A DNA stretch of 40,621 bases from an uncultured Bacilli bacterium (GCA_947627675.1 CANQWY010000008.1:1-40621); one strand, 5' to 3'. Shown: positions 1 to 7,188, counted from the stretch's first letter. The notes: generated by a model not told the origin, from the letters alone. Program-made: numbers and translations.

Positions 1-12
1 TCCTATCGGGGA
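1..12. repeat. Left end repeat, putative attL core
   Basis: The first 12 bases, tcctatcgggga, recur exactly as the last 12 bases of the window. The integrase gene lies just inside this copy and integrase-arm-like repeats lie inside both copies. This is the arrangement expected of a prophage bounded by attL and attR core sequences. The same pattern could come from the overlap of a circular assembly, which would make this a single attP-like position. Confidence 0.6.
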
Positions 13-29
13 TACCATATGTTTATTAG

Positions 30-52
30 ACCTTATTTTATAAGGTTTTTTA
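30..52 (+). terminator. Hairpin with T-run inside the left end
   Basis: A perfect 7-bp stem, ACCTTAT / ATAAGGT with a TTT loop, runs directly into six T residues. It would stop rightward transcripts entering the phage from the left flank before they run antisense into the integrase gene. Confidence 0.55.
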
Positions 53-66
53 AATTTTTAATATAT

Positions 67-87
67 TTTACCTCTTGTTTACCTCTT
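67..87. repeat. Tandem TTTACCTCTT repeats, left putative integrase arm sites
   Basis: TTTACCTCTT occurs twice with an 11-bp period (starts 67 and 78), just beyond the integrase stop codon. The same pair, with the same period, is found at the other end of the window (40484 and 40495). Paired direct repeats one helical turn apart in both arms of an integrative element are typical arm-type binding sites of tyrosine integrases. The assignment is inferred from position and pattern. Confidence 0.5.
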
Positions 88-94
88 TTTTTAT

Positions 95-1222
95 TCAATT
101 TTTATTTAATTTATTTAATATATTTACTGCATTACTTTTCTTTTCTGGAAACATATGATAATATGTTTTTTCTACCATTTGTACTGTATCACCAATACGT
201 TCAGCAACCTCACGACTGTCACATCCTAAATTAATTAATAAACTCACATGGCTATGTCTAAAACCGTGTATTGTTATTTTCCTTACACCAGAAATTTTAA
301 TATATTTATTAAGATGTCTTCTAAAAGTAGTAGGTGCTATATGTTTTATGTTTCCAAATACAAACAGTTTGTTACTGAACCCATATAATTTACTTTCTTC
401 TTCATAAAGTTCTTTTAACATCATTGTTAATTTATCATCTAAATCAACATATCTAATTGAATTATTTGTTTTTGGGTCTGTTATTTCATATCCACCATTT
501 TCTGCTCTCGTTAAATTATCTATTATTTTTATTGATTTTTTTGTTAGGTCAACATTATTCCAATTTAAACCAGCCATTTCCGAAAATCTAACTCCTGTAA
601 AGTATAAGAAATTATACATTTTTTTATCAAAGTCATTGTCTACAAGTTTAATAAATTTTTGAAACTCATCATATGTCCAAAAATTCCATTTTGCTTCGTT
701 TATTTTGTTGTTTTTTTTAGGTACTTTATCTTTCTGTAGTTTTTTGCTGATTTTAATGCTAAATTCGTAGTTAATTGTGCAATATTCAAGTAGTTCTTGA
801 AAATAACCAATTATTTTATTTATGGATTCAGGACATAAATTTTTAGTTTTTAATTTTTCTTTCCATAAAAGCAAGTTATTGGATTTTATAGAGAATAGTT
901 TAAAATTTTTAAAATAAGGTAGTAAATGATTATCTAAAGAATTTTTAAGTTTATAATATGTTGTATATTTTAAAAATTGTTTTTTATATAGTAGCCACTC
1001 TTTATATACTTCTTCAAAATTTATATTATAATTTATTTCATCATAACTTTTAATTTTAATTTTAAATTCACTTTCTGCATCTTCTGCTTCATTTTTTAAC
1101 TTATATAATTTTGACTGTTTTTGTTTAGAATTACCATACATATCAGTATAATAACATCTAAAATACCATTTGCGCCCATCTTTAGTCCACTTTTTTTTAT
1201 CTTTTTCTTGATATACTGCCAT
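95..1222 (-). CDS. int: Tyrosine recombinase, phage integrase
   Basis: This protein of 375 aa should catalyse site-specific integration and, with an excision factor, excision of the phage. The N-terminal part (about 1-60) looks like an AP2-type arm-binding domain (WYFRCYYTDMYGNSKQK). A SAM-like core-binding domain follows at about 65-160 and the catalytic domain at about 180-370. Visible catalytic residues are the Arg of FTGVRFSEMAGL, the HGFRHS motif (HxxR) and the nucleophile in KTYYHMF. The usual LGH motif reads IGD, so the second His/Trp position is Asp. A good AAGGAG site precedes the ATG. It sits at the left end pointing towards the repeat, as is normal for int. Confidence 0.95.
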   Translation of the reverse strand: MAVYQEKDKKKWTKDGRKWYFRCYYTDMYGNSKQKQSKLYKLKNEAEDAESEFKIKIKSYDEINYNINFEEVYKEWLLYKKQFLKYTTYYKLKNSLDNHLLPYFKNFKLFSIKSNNLLLWKEKLKTKNLCPESINKIIGYFQELLEYCTINYEFSIKISKKLQKDKVPKKNNKINEAKWNFWTYDEFQKFIKLVDNDFDKKMYNFLYFTGVRFSEMAGLNWNNVDLTKKSIKIIDNLTRAENGGYEITDPKTNNSIRYVDLDDKLTMMLKELYEEESKLYGFSNKLFVFGNIKHIAPTTFRRHLNKYIKISGVRKITIHGFRHSHVSLLINLGCDSREVAERIGDTVQMVEKTYYHMFPEKKSNAVNILNKLNKN

Positions 1223-1264
1223 ATATATTACTCCTTTTTATTGTTTTAAATTTTTATTTGTGAT

Positions 1265-1294
1265 ATAATTGTATAGAAAAGTCCATACAATTAT
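1265..1294 (-). promoter_or_regulatory. Inverted repeat in the integrase leader
   Basis: A perfect 10-bp inverted repeat, ATAATTGTAT and ATACAATTAT, is separated by 10 bases and lies about 45 bp upstream of the integrase start. It could be a protein-binding dyad controlling int, or a hairpin in the int leader RNA that restrains translation. There is no T-run, so it is not an ordinary terminator. Confidence 0.4.
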
Positions 1295-1336
1295 ATTGTA
1301 TTTAAAGTTTGCTAGACTTTGTGATTTTTCATTTTT

Positions 1337-1365
1337 GACTTCGTGTTACAGCACGAGGTCTTTTT
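1337..1365 (+). terminator. Hairpin between integrase and immA-like gene
   Basis: GACTTCGTG pairs with CACGAGGTC over nine positions (one G-T) around a TTACAG loop, followed by TTTTT on the plus strand. It lies just past the end of the leftward immA-like gene. With its T-run it would best stop rightward (antisense) transcripts. As a plain hairpin it may also mark the end of the repressor operon. Confidence 0.45.
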
Positions 1366-1367
1366 GT

Positions 1368-1682
1368 TTAATTAATTTCATTTAATATTTTTTTTATGTA
1401 TTCATCAGCTTCATCTTCATATTCTTTTGTATGCAAAGCCAATAAATCTTTATCTCTTTGTTCTAACTGTGATAATTCTATGTGTGCTAGTTCATGTAAT
1501 ATAGTTTTTCTTTTTTTATAATTGGATAAATCCTTTTCAATAAATATAACATTTATTCCCCTGTAATTAAATACACATCCATCTATATTAATTGGTAAGT
1601 GTAGGTATTCTATACTAGCATTGAAATAATTTAGCAAATCTTGTTGTGTTATTTCTCTTTTTAACAATTCTTTAATTCCCAT
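1368..1682 (-). CDS. ImmA/IrrE-family metallopeptidase, short
   Basis: This 104-aa protein carries the zinc-peptidase motif HELAHIE at about residues 63-69, with a likely third ligand in the YEDEADEY helix. The family (ImmA of ICEBs1) cleaves the phage or ICE repressor to trigger induction. It follows the repressor gene and the membrane-protein gene on the same strand, which fits a role in inactivating the CI-like repressor. It is somewhat shorter than typical ImmA proteins but contains the whole core. A clear AAGGAGT site precedes the ATG. Confidence 0.8.
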   Translation of the reverse strand: MGIKELLKREITQQDLLNYFNASIEYLHLPINIDGCVFNYRGINVIFIEKDLSNYKKRKTILHELAHIELSQLEQRDKDLLALHTKEYEDEADEYIKKILNEIN

Positions 1683-1725
1683 AATTTTACTCCTTTATAG
1701 AAGTACCTGTACTAGCATACTTTAT

Positions 1726-2142
1726 TTATATTTTGTTAAAGCATATTTCCTTTGCCTTAAGTAATGCTTTATAAAGTGCATCACTTTTATCTCGATATGT
1801 GATAGAACCACCGTTTTCTTTAAGGTAATTATTATAACTTTCTAAAGTTTTTCCCATTTTTTCATTCTCATTTTTTATACATTTATCATACATATATTTT
1901 TTGAAAATTGCTCTGTTTTTCATGTTCTGGCAACTTTTTACAGTATTATAACTATCACTATATAAACTATTAATACTTATTTTTCCAACTTTTGAATCTA
2001 TGCATTCAGCATAAATCTGATTAGAAAACTCTATTCCTTCAGTTAAAACAATTGTAAAAATAGTAATAGCTATTAAAATAATAACTCCACCAACAATTCC
2101 CAAAACAATAAGTAGTGGTTTATGATTTTTCTTTTTATTCAT
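1726..2142 (-). CDS. Membrane-anchored protein of the immunity operon
   Basis: This 138-aa protein has a basic N-terminus (MNKKKNHK) and one hydrophobic segment at about 9-33 (LLIVLGIVGGVIILIAITIF). A roughly 100-aa hydrophilic part with four Cys follows (AEC, KSC, DKC and EIC). The start overlaps the end of the repressor gene by 8 bp, so the two are probably translationally coupled and expressed in the lysogen. I do not recognise the family. Lysogen-expressed anchored proteins at this position are often superinfection-exclusion or other conversion factors, which is only inference here. Confidence 0.7.
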   Translation of the reverse strand: MNKKKNHKPLLIVLGIVGGVIILIAITIFTIVLTEGIEFSNQIYAECIDSKVGKISINSLYSDSYNTVKSCQNMKNRAIFKKYMYDKCIKNENEKMGKTLESYNNYLKENGGSITYRDKSDALYKALLKAKEICFNKI

Positions 2143-2494
2143 TATTATCTTCTCCTAACTGTTTATCAATTTCTCTTTTTCTTTTTTCAATTATAAATCT
2201 CATATATTCTTTATCTTCATCAGTTAATATATCTTTGTTTTTTGAAAATAATATATCCAGTTCATCAAATTTTGGGGAATTATCTATCTCATAATCTTTG
2301 TTAATCAAATCCTTAATATCAACATCAAGGATATTTGATAATTTTATTACATCTTCCATTATTGGAGAACGAGTACCATTTTCCCATTTGCCAATAGTAG
2401 AATAATCCTTGTTTATTAATTTTCCTAATTGCTCTTGTGTTAAACCTTTTTCCAATCTTAGATGTTTAAGATTAAAAGCAAAATTATTATTCAT
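2135..2494 (-). CDS. CI-like repressor, XRE-family HTH
   Basis: This 119-aa protein has an N-terminal XRE helix-turn-helix at about 8-62 (LRLEKGLTQEQLGKLINKDY...WENGTRSP). A short charged C-terminal helical part follows, and the LexA-like self-cleaving domain is absent. Such short repressors are usually removed by an ImmA-type protease, and one is encoded downstream. The gene is read divergently from the Cro-like gene, and operator dyads lie between them. The ATG has a GGGAGGAAA site. Confidence 0.9.
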   Translation of the reverse strand: MNNNFAFNLKHLRLEKGLTQEQLGKLINKDYSTIGKWENGTRSPIMEDVIKLSNILDVDIKDLINKDYEIDNSPKFDELDILFSKNKDILTDEDKEYMRFIIEKRKREIDKQLGEDNNE

Positions 2495-2517
2495 TAATTT
2501 TCCTCCCGTCTATAAAG

Positions 2518-2546
2518 ATTATACACCTAACAAGACAAAAAGTAAA
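2518..2546 (-). promoter_or_regulatory. Leftward promoter of the repressor operon
   Basis: On the minus strand TTTACT and TATAAT are separated by exactly 17 bases, about 25 bp upstream of the repressor ribosome binding site. The spacer contains an AAGACAAAAAG half-site related to the operator dyads, so the repressor probably controls its own synthesis. Confidence 0.7.
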
Positions 2547-2554
2547 TAAAATTG

Positions 2555-2567
2555 TGACAAATTGTCA
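2555..2567. promoter_or_regulatory. Operator dyad 1 between divergent promoters
   Basis: TGACAAATTGTCA is a perfect palindrome with a central base, placed between the leftward and rightward promoters and just upstream of the rightward -35 box. It shares the GACAAA/TTTGTC core with the dyad inside the rightward promoter and is a likely CI/Cro-type binding site. Confidence 0.6.
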
Positions 2568-2575
2568 AAAAAGTA

Positions 2576-2604
2576 TTGACATAAGACTTTTTGTCTTGTA
2601 TAAT
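2576..2604 (+). promoter_or_regulatory. Rightward early promoter with internal operator
   Basis: TTGACA and TATAAT are both perfect consensus hexamers with a 17-bp spacer. The spacer holds the palindrome AAGACTTTTTGTCTT (2583-2597), so bound repressor would sit between the two boxes. Transcription would start about 10 bp before the ribosome binding site of the Cro-like gene and enter the early region. Confidence 0.85.
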
Positions 2605-2624
2605 TAAGGCAGATAGGAGGTAAT

Positions 2625-2855
2625 ATGACAGCATCAAATTTTATAAAAAGTATAAGAAACAAATATGGATATACGCAAGATGATATGGCAAAAATGCTTG
2701 GAATGACAAGGCAAAACTACAATAAATTAGAAAACAATCCAACTAAATCTAGTTTAGATAAAATTTATTGTATATTTAATTTGTTGAATGAAAATATCGA
2801 TGAATTTTTGTATGCACTTAAACAAGACTATATGTCACATACAAAGGAAGAATAG
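2625..2855 (+). CDS. Cro-like XRE-family HTH regulator
   Basis: This 76-aa protein is almost entirely one XRE helix-turn-helix (KSIRNKYGYTQDDMAKMLGM, then RQNYNKLENNP). Its position directly behind the strong divergent promoter and opposite the CI-like repressor marks it as the Cro-type regulator of the lytic decision. It has a perfect AGGAGG site 5 bases before the ATG. Confidence 0.88.
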   Translation: MTASNFIKSIRNKYGYTQDDMAKMLGMTRQNYNKLENNPTKSSLDKIYCIFNLLNENIDEFLYALKQDYMSHTKEE

Positions 2856-2867
2856 AAAGGAAGTGAA

Positions 2868-2954
2868 ATGTTAATGTCAATAACAACGGCATCAATAATT
2901 ATCATATTAGTGATATTACTTTTAATACTTTTAATATTTTTATGTAATTATTAA
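2868..2954 (+). CDS. 28-aa single-pass membrane peptide
   Basis: This short ORF is not in the supplied track. It begins at ATG behind an AGGAAGTG site and codes MLMSITTA followed by an almost uninterrupted run of Ile, Leu, Val and Phe ending LCNY. It would be a minimal transmembrane peptide made with the Cro-like protein, whose stop is 13 bp upstream. The function is unknown. Its small size makes the call tentative, but the ribosome binding site and membrane-like composition support it. Confidence 0.5.
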   Translation: MLMSITTASIIIILVILLLILLIFLCNY

Positions 2955-2956
2955 TT

Positions 2957-3433
2957 TTATTTATTGTGATTATGAAATCTTAAAAAAATATAAAGAACTC
3001 CACGGGTAGAATATAACTTTAGAAGATTGATTTTTCTTACCTTTATAGGGGTATCACTATTTATAAGTATTGCACCTTCTTCAGATTCATAAGCATCAAG
3101 TTTTATTGGTAAACCCAAAGAATATTTATAATGTCTAACAGTTTGACCATATTTTTTTAAATCAACCCTTGCTAATCTTATCTTCTTTGAAAATGAGTTG
3201 AAATTATTAAATTTTATTTTATATATCTTTATCGGGAACTTATTTCTATTTTCAATTATACAATCTATTGCTAAAACATATTCCCCATCTTCATCTTTGT
3301 GATCTAAAAAAGTAATATAATTTATGTTTTTAATTTCAATATGGGATAGTGAAGAAATAAAGTTAAATAAAAAAGTAAGAAATGACACTATAAATGCTAA
3401 AATGCTTATAAAAACACTTATATCAAGTTTCAA
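2957..3433 (-). CDS. Single-pass membrane protein with beta-rich domain
   Basis: This 158-aa leftward protein has a hydrophobic N-terminal segment at about 5-28 (SVFISILAFIVSFLTFLFNF). A hydrophilic domain follows that looks beta-rich. The start is TTG, chosen because a strong AGGAGGTGAT site lies just upstream. Its own TATAAT box and a dyad lie immediately upstream. It is read against its neighbours inside an otherwise rightward region, which suggests expression separate from the lytic operon, possibly in the lysogen. I do not recognise the family. Confidence 0.7.
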   Translation of the reverse strand: MKLDISVFISILAFIVSFLTFLFNFISSLSHIEIKNINYITFLDHKDEDGEYVLAIDCIIENRNKFPIKIYKIKFNNFNSFSKKIRLARVDLKKYGQTVRHYKYSLGLPIKLDAYESEEGAILINSDTPIKVRKINLLKLYSTRGVLYIFLRFHNHNK

Positions 3434-3443
3434 ATAATCACCT

Positions 3444-3471
3444 CCTGTCTATAAAACTATTATAGCACAGG
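3444..3471. promoter_or_regulatory. Dyad overlapping the promoter of the leftward membrane gene
   Basis: CCTGTCTATAA and TTATAGCACAGG form an inverted repeat of 11 pairs with one bulged C and a 5-base loop. It covers the minus-strand TATAAT box and the ribosome binding site region of the TTG-started gene. It is either an operator or a leader hairpin that hides the ribosome binding site. Confidence 0.4.
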
Positions 3472-3524
3472 AGAGTAAATAAAATAAACAAAGTCTAGCA
3501 AATGAAAGGACGGTGAAAAAACAT

Positions 3525-3779
3525 ATGGTAAAAAGAGTAAGTAAATTGTATTCAGCAAATGAAATGCTTGAAATATTAAAGAAGCAGTGGTTAGATACAA
3601 AAGATATTCAGGCACTTGCATCAGTAAGTAAAGATAAAGCAAGAGAAATAAAGAAAAATATAGCAAAAAATTTAGAAGAACAGAATTATTTTTTACCAAC
3701 TGGATTAGTTCCAAATGAAAAGGTTGTCGAATATTTAAATTTAAATATTAAGTATTTAAAAAAAATTTCAGAGAATTAG
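3525..3779 (+). CDS. Small HTH-type DNA-binding protein
   Basis: The product is 84 aa from the ATG at 3525. The ORF track begins at GTG 3513, which is too close to the AAAGGA site. The sequence SANEMLEILKKQWLDTKDIQALASVSKDKAREIKKNI looks like a helix-turn-helix: a short helix, then LASVSKDKAREI. The C-terminal part is helical. Similar small proteins stand at the head of early operons in Bacillota phages, as regulators or excisionase-like factors. A 15-bp sequence shared with the int leader lies just upstream, which makes an excision or int-control role possible but unproven. Confidence 0.6.
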   Translation: MVKRVSKLYSANEMLEILKKQWLDTKDIQALASVSKDKAREIKKNIAKNLEEQNYFLPTGLVPNEKVVEYLNLNIKYLKKISEN

Positions 3780-3794
3780 AAAGAGGTTTAAATT

Positions 3795-4019
3795 ATGAAA
3801 GAAATAATAGGAGAAAATGCAAAACAGGGGTATAGGGAATATTTACAAACATTAAGGAAAACTAAAAGAAAAGAAAGAGCATTATCAATATTTATAGGCT
3901 TATTTATAGTAAGTGCAACTGGTTTATTAATGATATTAAGTTCAAAATTAACTGATGATGCACAAAAAAACTGCATTGAAGCAGGACACAGTGAGGCTTA
4001 CTGTGAAGCCAAGTTATAA
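3795..4019 (+). CDS. Small membrane protein of the early operon
   Basis: This 74-aa protein has a strongly basic N-terminal half (YLQTLRKTKRKERA) followed by one membrane segment at about 30-50 (SIFIGLFIVSATGLLMIL). A short tail with two Cys follows (NCIEAGHSEAYCEAKL). It is preceded by an AGAGG site and lies between the HTH gene and the replication gene. The function is unknown. Confidence 0.65.
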   Translation: MKEIIGENAKQGYREYLQTLRKTKRKERALSIFIGLFIVSATGLLMILSSKLTDDAQKNCIEAGHSEAYCEAKL

Positions 4020-4097
4020 GAAAAGAAATGCAGTCGAAAACATTTCTATAAGTAATTATAACAAAATTTATAGAGAAAATCAAATTAGGAGGTAAAG

Positions 4098-4739
4098 ATG
4101 AATGACATTAATAGTTTTACATTTTACAAAGGGTATTTTGAATTAATAGATACCATTCCTATTAAAGATAAAAAAGAAGTGCTATGCGCTATAGTTGATT
4201 TTATGTTTAAAGGTATAGAGCCCGATTTAACAGGACATAACCAAGCAATATTTAATACACTGCGTTATCAGTTAAATAAGAGTAAAAATAAATCGAATAA
4301 TGCAAAAAAAGATTGTGAAGAAAAAAATCAAAATGAAATCAACTTAAAATCAAATCAAAATCAAAATGAAATCAACAAGGGTAACATAACAAGTGTTTTA
4401 AGTATTAAGTATTTAGTATCTAGTTTTAAGTTTAATAAAGAATTAGAAATAAAGATAGAAGAATGGTTAAAATACAAATCTGAAAGAAAAGAAAATTACA
4501 AAGAAATTGGACTAAAAACTCTACTTGCACGAATACAACGTGCCACGAGCCAATATGGGGTAGAGAATGTAATAAATCTAATAGATGAGTGTATGGCATC
4601 AAACTACAAAGGTATAATTTTTGAAAAGTTAAAAGGCAATAAAATTAATCCTGAATGGATAAATGACAAAAATATACATGAGGAAGTAGCAAGTGCAGAA
4701 GAAATAAAAAAATTAGAGGAGAGAATGAAAAGGGAATGA
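4098..4739 (+). CDS. Phage replication protein, DUF6291/DnaD-like
   Basis: This 213-aa protein begins SFTFYKGYFELIDTIPIKDK...GIEPDLTG, matching the N-terminal domain (DUF6291 type) common in Bacillota phage replication-initiation proteins. A low-complexity Asn/Gln-rich linker occupies about 75-100. The C-terminal helical part resembles the DnaD-like domain that recruits the replicative helicase. The linker DNA contains iteron-like direct repeats, as in lambda O, where the origin lies inside the initiator gene. A perfect AGGAGG precedes the ATG. Confidence 0.7.
   Translation: MNDINSFTFYKGYFELIDTIPIKDKKEVLCAIVDFMFKGIEPDLTGHNQAIFNTLRYQLNKSKNKSNNAKKDCEEKNQNEINLKSNQNQNEINKGNITSVLSIKYLVSSFKFNKELEIKIEEWLKYKSERKENYKEIGLKTLLARIQRATSQYGVENVINLIDECMASNYKGIIFEKLKGNKINPEWINDKNIHEEVASAEEIKKLEERMKRE
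4326..4376 (+). repeat. Iteron-like repeats inside the replication gene, candidate origin
   Basis: AATCAAAATGAAATCAAC occurs twice, exactly 33 bp apart (4326 and 4359), with further AATCAAA units between. The repeats encode the Asn/Gln-rich linker of the replication protein. Direct repeats plus AT-rich DNA within an initiator gene fit a phage origin of the lambda type. The alternative is simple low-complexity coding sequence. Confidence 0.4.
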
Positions 4740-4897
4740 AAACAAGTGATAAAGAATTTAATAAGTTATTAAAAAAATTTAGTGCAAAAAAAGTTATAGA
4801 TATGCACATAATGAGTGAAATAAATCTGACGAGTAAGCAGTTAGATAAAGTAATTAAGTTGAAGAATGGAGAGGTTTATGGAAAAGGAAGTATATGA
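4736..4897 (+). CDS. 53-aa hypothetical protein
   Basis: The ORF is too short for the track. It starts at an ATG overlapping the stop of the replication gene (ATGA arrangement) and reads MKTSDKEFNKLLKKF, ending YGKGSI. It is Lys-rich and predicted helical, with no known motif. The overlap with the upstream stop and the lack of any other ORF in this interval support it. It overlaps the next gene by about 30 bp. Confidence 0.5.
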   Translation: MKTSDKEFNKLLKKFSAKKVIDMHIMSEINLTSKQLDKVIKLKNGEVYGKGSI

Positions 4898-5180
4898 GTA
4901 TTTATGCCAAAACCATCTTGGAAAAGACAACTTAATAAAGAATCAAGATTTAAGAGCCAAGTTTGGCATAAGAAGTGATAAAGCAATGAGAAAAGTAATA
5001 CAGAACATAAGAGAGAGTAAAGATTATCCTAAAATGGTAGGAAGTTTGTCAGGACATGCAGGAGGATTTTTTATCTGCGTTACCGATGAAGAAAAACAAG
5101 AAACAATAAATAACATTAAGCATAGAGCAAACCAAATGCTCCGTGCATGTCATATTTTAGAATGGAAGAGAGGTTTATAA
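4866..5180 (+). CDS. Small winged-helix-like protein
   Basis: The product is 104 aa from the first ATG, or 100 aa from the ATG at 4878 that follows GGAGAGG closely. The sequence YEYLCQNHLGKDNLIKNQDLRAKFGIRSDKAMRKVIQNIRES suggests a winged-helix DNA-binding fold with the recognition helix near SDKAMRKVI. It lies between the replication and annealing-protein genes and may help replication or recombination. The exact function is unknown. Confidence 0.65.
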   Translation: MERFMEKEVYEYLCQNHLGKDNLIKNQDLRAKFGIRSDKAMRKVIQNIRESKDYPKMVGSLSGHAGGFFICVTDEEKQETINNIKHRANQMLRACHILEWKRGL

Positions 5181-5181
5181 G

Positions 5182-5895
5182 ATGGAAGAATTAACACATT
5201 TTAACAAATTGTTTCAAATTAATTGTAATGATAAAACTGAAAAGAAAAGTAACGGTAGTGTTGAATTAACATATTTGAGTTGGACTTATGCTTGGGGAGA
5301 AGTAAAAAAACTTTTCCCAAGTGCTAACTATGAAATATTAAAATTTGGGGAAAACAAATTGCCATATGTCTATGATGAGAAAACTGGTTATATGGTATTC
5401 ACAAGAGTTGAAATAGAAGGCATTGAACATGAAATGTGGTTGCCAGTAATGGATAGTTCAAATAAAGCTATGAAGGACAAACCTTACAAATATTATGTAA
5501 AAAAATATAATTATAGAACAAAGGAAGAAGAAGAAATTGAAAAAGTAGTTCAATCAGCAACGATGTTTGATATTAATAAAACAATAATGAGATGTTTAAC
5601 GAAAAATTTGGCTATGTTCGGTTTAGGATTATACATTTATTCAGGAGAAGATTTACCAGAAAATATTGATATTAACGAAAATACAAGTCAAGAAGATTTA
5701 ACAAAAAAAGAAAGTAGCAAAAAAAATGAGAAAGAAATATTAATTCAAGATTCACAAAAAGAAATCATTAAAAAGAAATTTGATAAGGAAGAAATAAAGG
5801 CTTACTTACAAAAGGTTAATAAACCTAAATTAAGCGAATTAACAATACAAGAAGCAAGTGCATTAATTGTTACAAAGGCAGAGGTAAGTAAATGA
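5182..5895 (+). CDS. Single-strand annealing protein, Sak3/DUF1071-like
   Basis: This 237-aa protein contains YLSWTYAWGEVKKLFPSANY, a Y/W-rich VMDSSNKAMKDKPY section and a QSATMFDINKTIMRCLTKN helix, all characteristic of DUF1071 phage annealing proteins. These are Rad52-like recombinases that anneal complementary single strands. A charged linker and a short C-terminal helix follow. The nuclease and SSB genes downstream make up the usual annealase-exonuclease-SSB set. Confidence 0.85.
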   Translation: MEELTHFNKLFQINCNDKTEKKSNGSVELTYLSWTYAWGEVKKLFPSANYEILKFGENKLPYVYDEKTGYMVFTRVEIEGIEHEMWLPVMDSSNKAMKDKPYKYYVKKYNYRTKEEEEIEKVVQSATMFDINKTIMRCLTKNLAMFGLGLYIYSGEDLPENIDINENTSQEDLTKKESSKKNEKEILIQDSQKEIIKKKFDKEEIKAYLQKVNKPKLSELTIQEASALIVTKAEVSK

Positions 5896-6278
5896 CAGAT
5901 TACGAATTATATATGTCAGATAAAATTTATGAAGAGAAGAAATTGGAGGAATTAGAAATGGAAAATGAAATAGTAAAAGTAGAGAATAATGAGATAATTG
6001 TTGCTCAAGAAATGGTAAACAAAATAATTGAATTTAATAAAGCAAAAAAAGAAATGGAATATCAAGAAAAATTATTAAAAGATGGATTAATGGAAGCAAT
6101 GAATAGTGTAGGGTTAAAAAAGTTTTTTATTAACGGTCTATCAGCGGTAATAAAAGATGGAACTACAAGAACTACAATAGATTCCAAAAGACTTAAAGAA
6201 GAGTGCCCAGATATTTACGAGGCATACTCAAAAGTATCAGAAGTTAAACCAAGTCTTACATTAACAGTAGAAGAATAA
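5892..6278 (+). CDS. Gp157-like recombination accessory protein
   Basis: The track gives 128 aa from ATG 5892. A second in-frame ATG at 5958 has a stronger GGAGG site and would give 106 aa beginning MENEIVKVENNE. The protein has a helical, Glu/Lys-rich N-terminal part. The C-terminal segment TTIDSKRLKEECPDIYEAYSKVSEVKPSLTL is found in small proteins next to annealases in Gram-positive phages. It lies between annealase and nuclease and overlaps the former by 4 bp. A role in recombination is inferred from position. Confidence 0.65.
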   Translation: MTDYELYMSDKIYEEKKLEELEMENEIVKVENNEIIVAQEMVNKIIEFNKAKKEMEYQEKLLKDGLMEAMNSVGLKKFFINGLSAVIKDGTTRTTIDSKRLKEECPDIYEAYSKVSEVKPSLTLTVEE

Positions 6279-6853
6279 TGATAGAGTTTTTGGAAGAACC
6301 ACATTTGTATTTGAAAGATGGAATATTAGTTAAGTCAGTAACACAAATACTACAACTGATATTCCCTGACAAATATAAAGATGTTGATAAAAATACTTTA
6401 AGCAAAAAGGCTTTATTTGGAACACAAGGGCATTCAATAATAGAACATTTAGATGTTAGTGATTTAAATAAAGCAAAAGAAGAAGTAGAGCAAATACAAA
6501 ATAAAGACTTACAAATATGCATTAAAGAGTATTTAAGACTTGTAAAAAAATATGAAATAGTACCAAAAGAACAAGAGCAGATAGTAAGTTATAAACATTT
6601 ATACTGTGGAACTCTTGATATGACAGGTACAGTACAAGGTTTAAATAGTTTATTAGATATAAAATTTACTGCTGAATTAGACAAAGAATATTTAAGTTGG
6701 CAGTTAGGAATGTATAAATTAGCAAAAGGTATTGAATACGATAAATATTATTGTATTTGGCTACCTAAAAAAGAATTAGGACAATTAGTAGAGATTGTAC
6801 CTAAAACAGAAGAAGAAATATTAAAAAAATTGGAGGAATTAGGAATATGTTAA
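6278..6853 (+). CDS. PD-(D/E)XK nuclease, recombination exonuclease
   Basis: This 191-aa protein has the core GTLDMTG...LLDIKFTAELDKEYLSWQLGMY. This supplies the Asp of motif II, the D-x-K of motif III and the Q-x-x-x-Y of motif IV of the lambda-exonuclease/Cas4-like superfamily. An N-terminal T-x-I-L-x-L and a GTxxH helix (ALFGTQGHSIIEHL) complete the fold. It would resect DNA ends for the annealing protein encoded two genes upstream. Confidence 0.82.
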   Translation: MIEFLEEPHLYLKDGILVKSVTQILQLIFPDKYKDVDKNTLSKKALFGTQGHSIIEHLDVSDLNKAKEEVEQIQNKDLQICIKEYLRLVKKYEIVPKEQEQIVSYKHLYCGTLDMTGTVQGLNSLLDIKFTAELDKEYLSWQLGMYKLAKGIEYDKYYCIWLPKKELGQLVEIVPKTEEEILKKLEELGIC

Positions 6854-7188
6854 ATGATTTAAATAAAATTATGATAGACGTTCATGTAAAAGAGAGCTAT
6901 GTTGATGGAGATATTGATAAATTTATATCAAATGTAATTAATGGCTTTGAAGAATCTGAGAAAAAAACAGATAAAATTTTAAGAAGTTTATTTGAAGATG
7001 ACAAGTCAATAGATTGGGAATATATTGATAGAACTTCAAGAAATATTAGGAAATTGGATTTAATATCAACTGTCATGCAAACAAAAAAAATGGAAAAAAA
7101 TAAAAAGGATTTAATTAAACTTGGTTTAGAGCTTATAAAAATAGCAAATGATTTAATTGAATTCGGTAAGGGGAGCGCAAATGAATAA
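6847..7188 (+). CDS. Hypothetical helical protein between nuclease and SSB
   Basis: This 113-aa acidic protein is predicted almost wholly helical (EESEKKTDKILRSLFEDDKS and later LISTVMQTKKMEKNKKDLIK). It overlaps its neighbours on both sides by a few bases and so belongs to the recombination operon. I do not recognise it. Confidence 0.65.
   Translation: MLNDLNKIMIDVHVKESYVDGDIDKFISNVINGFEESEKKTDKILRSLFEDDKSIDWEYIDRTSRNIRKLDLISTVMQTKKMEKNKKDLIKLGLELIKIANDLIEFGKGSANE

Noticed and set aside
19-234. Rightward 71-aa ORF at the left end
   Set aside because: It runs through the terminator hairpin, arm repeats and the reverse of the integrase 3' end, and has no ribosome binding site.
3460-3714. Leftward 84-aa ORF opposite the small HTH gene
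   Set aside because: Leu/Tyr/Phe-rich reverse complement of a Lys-rich coding strand. No ribosome binding site.
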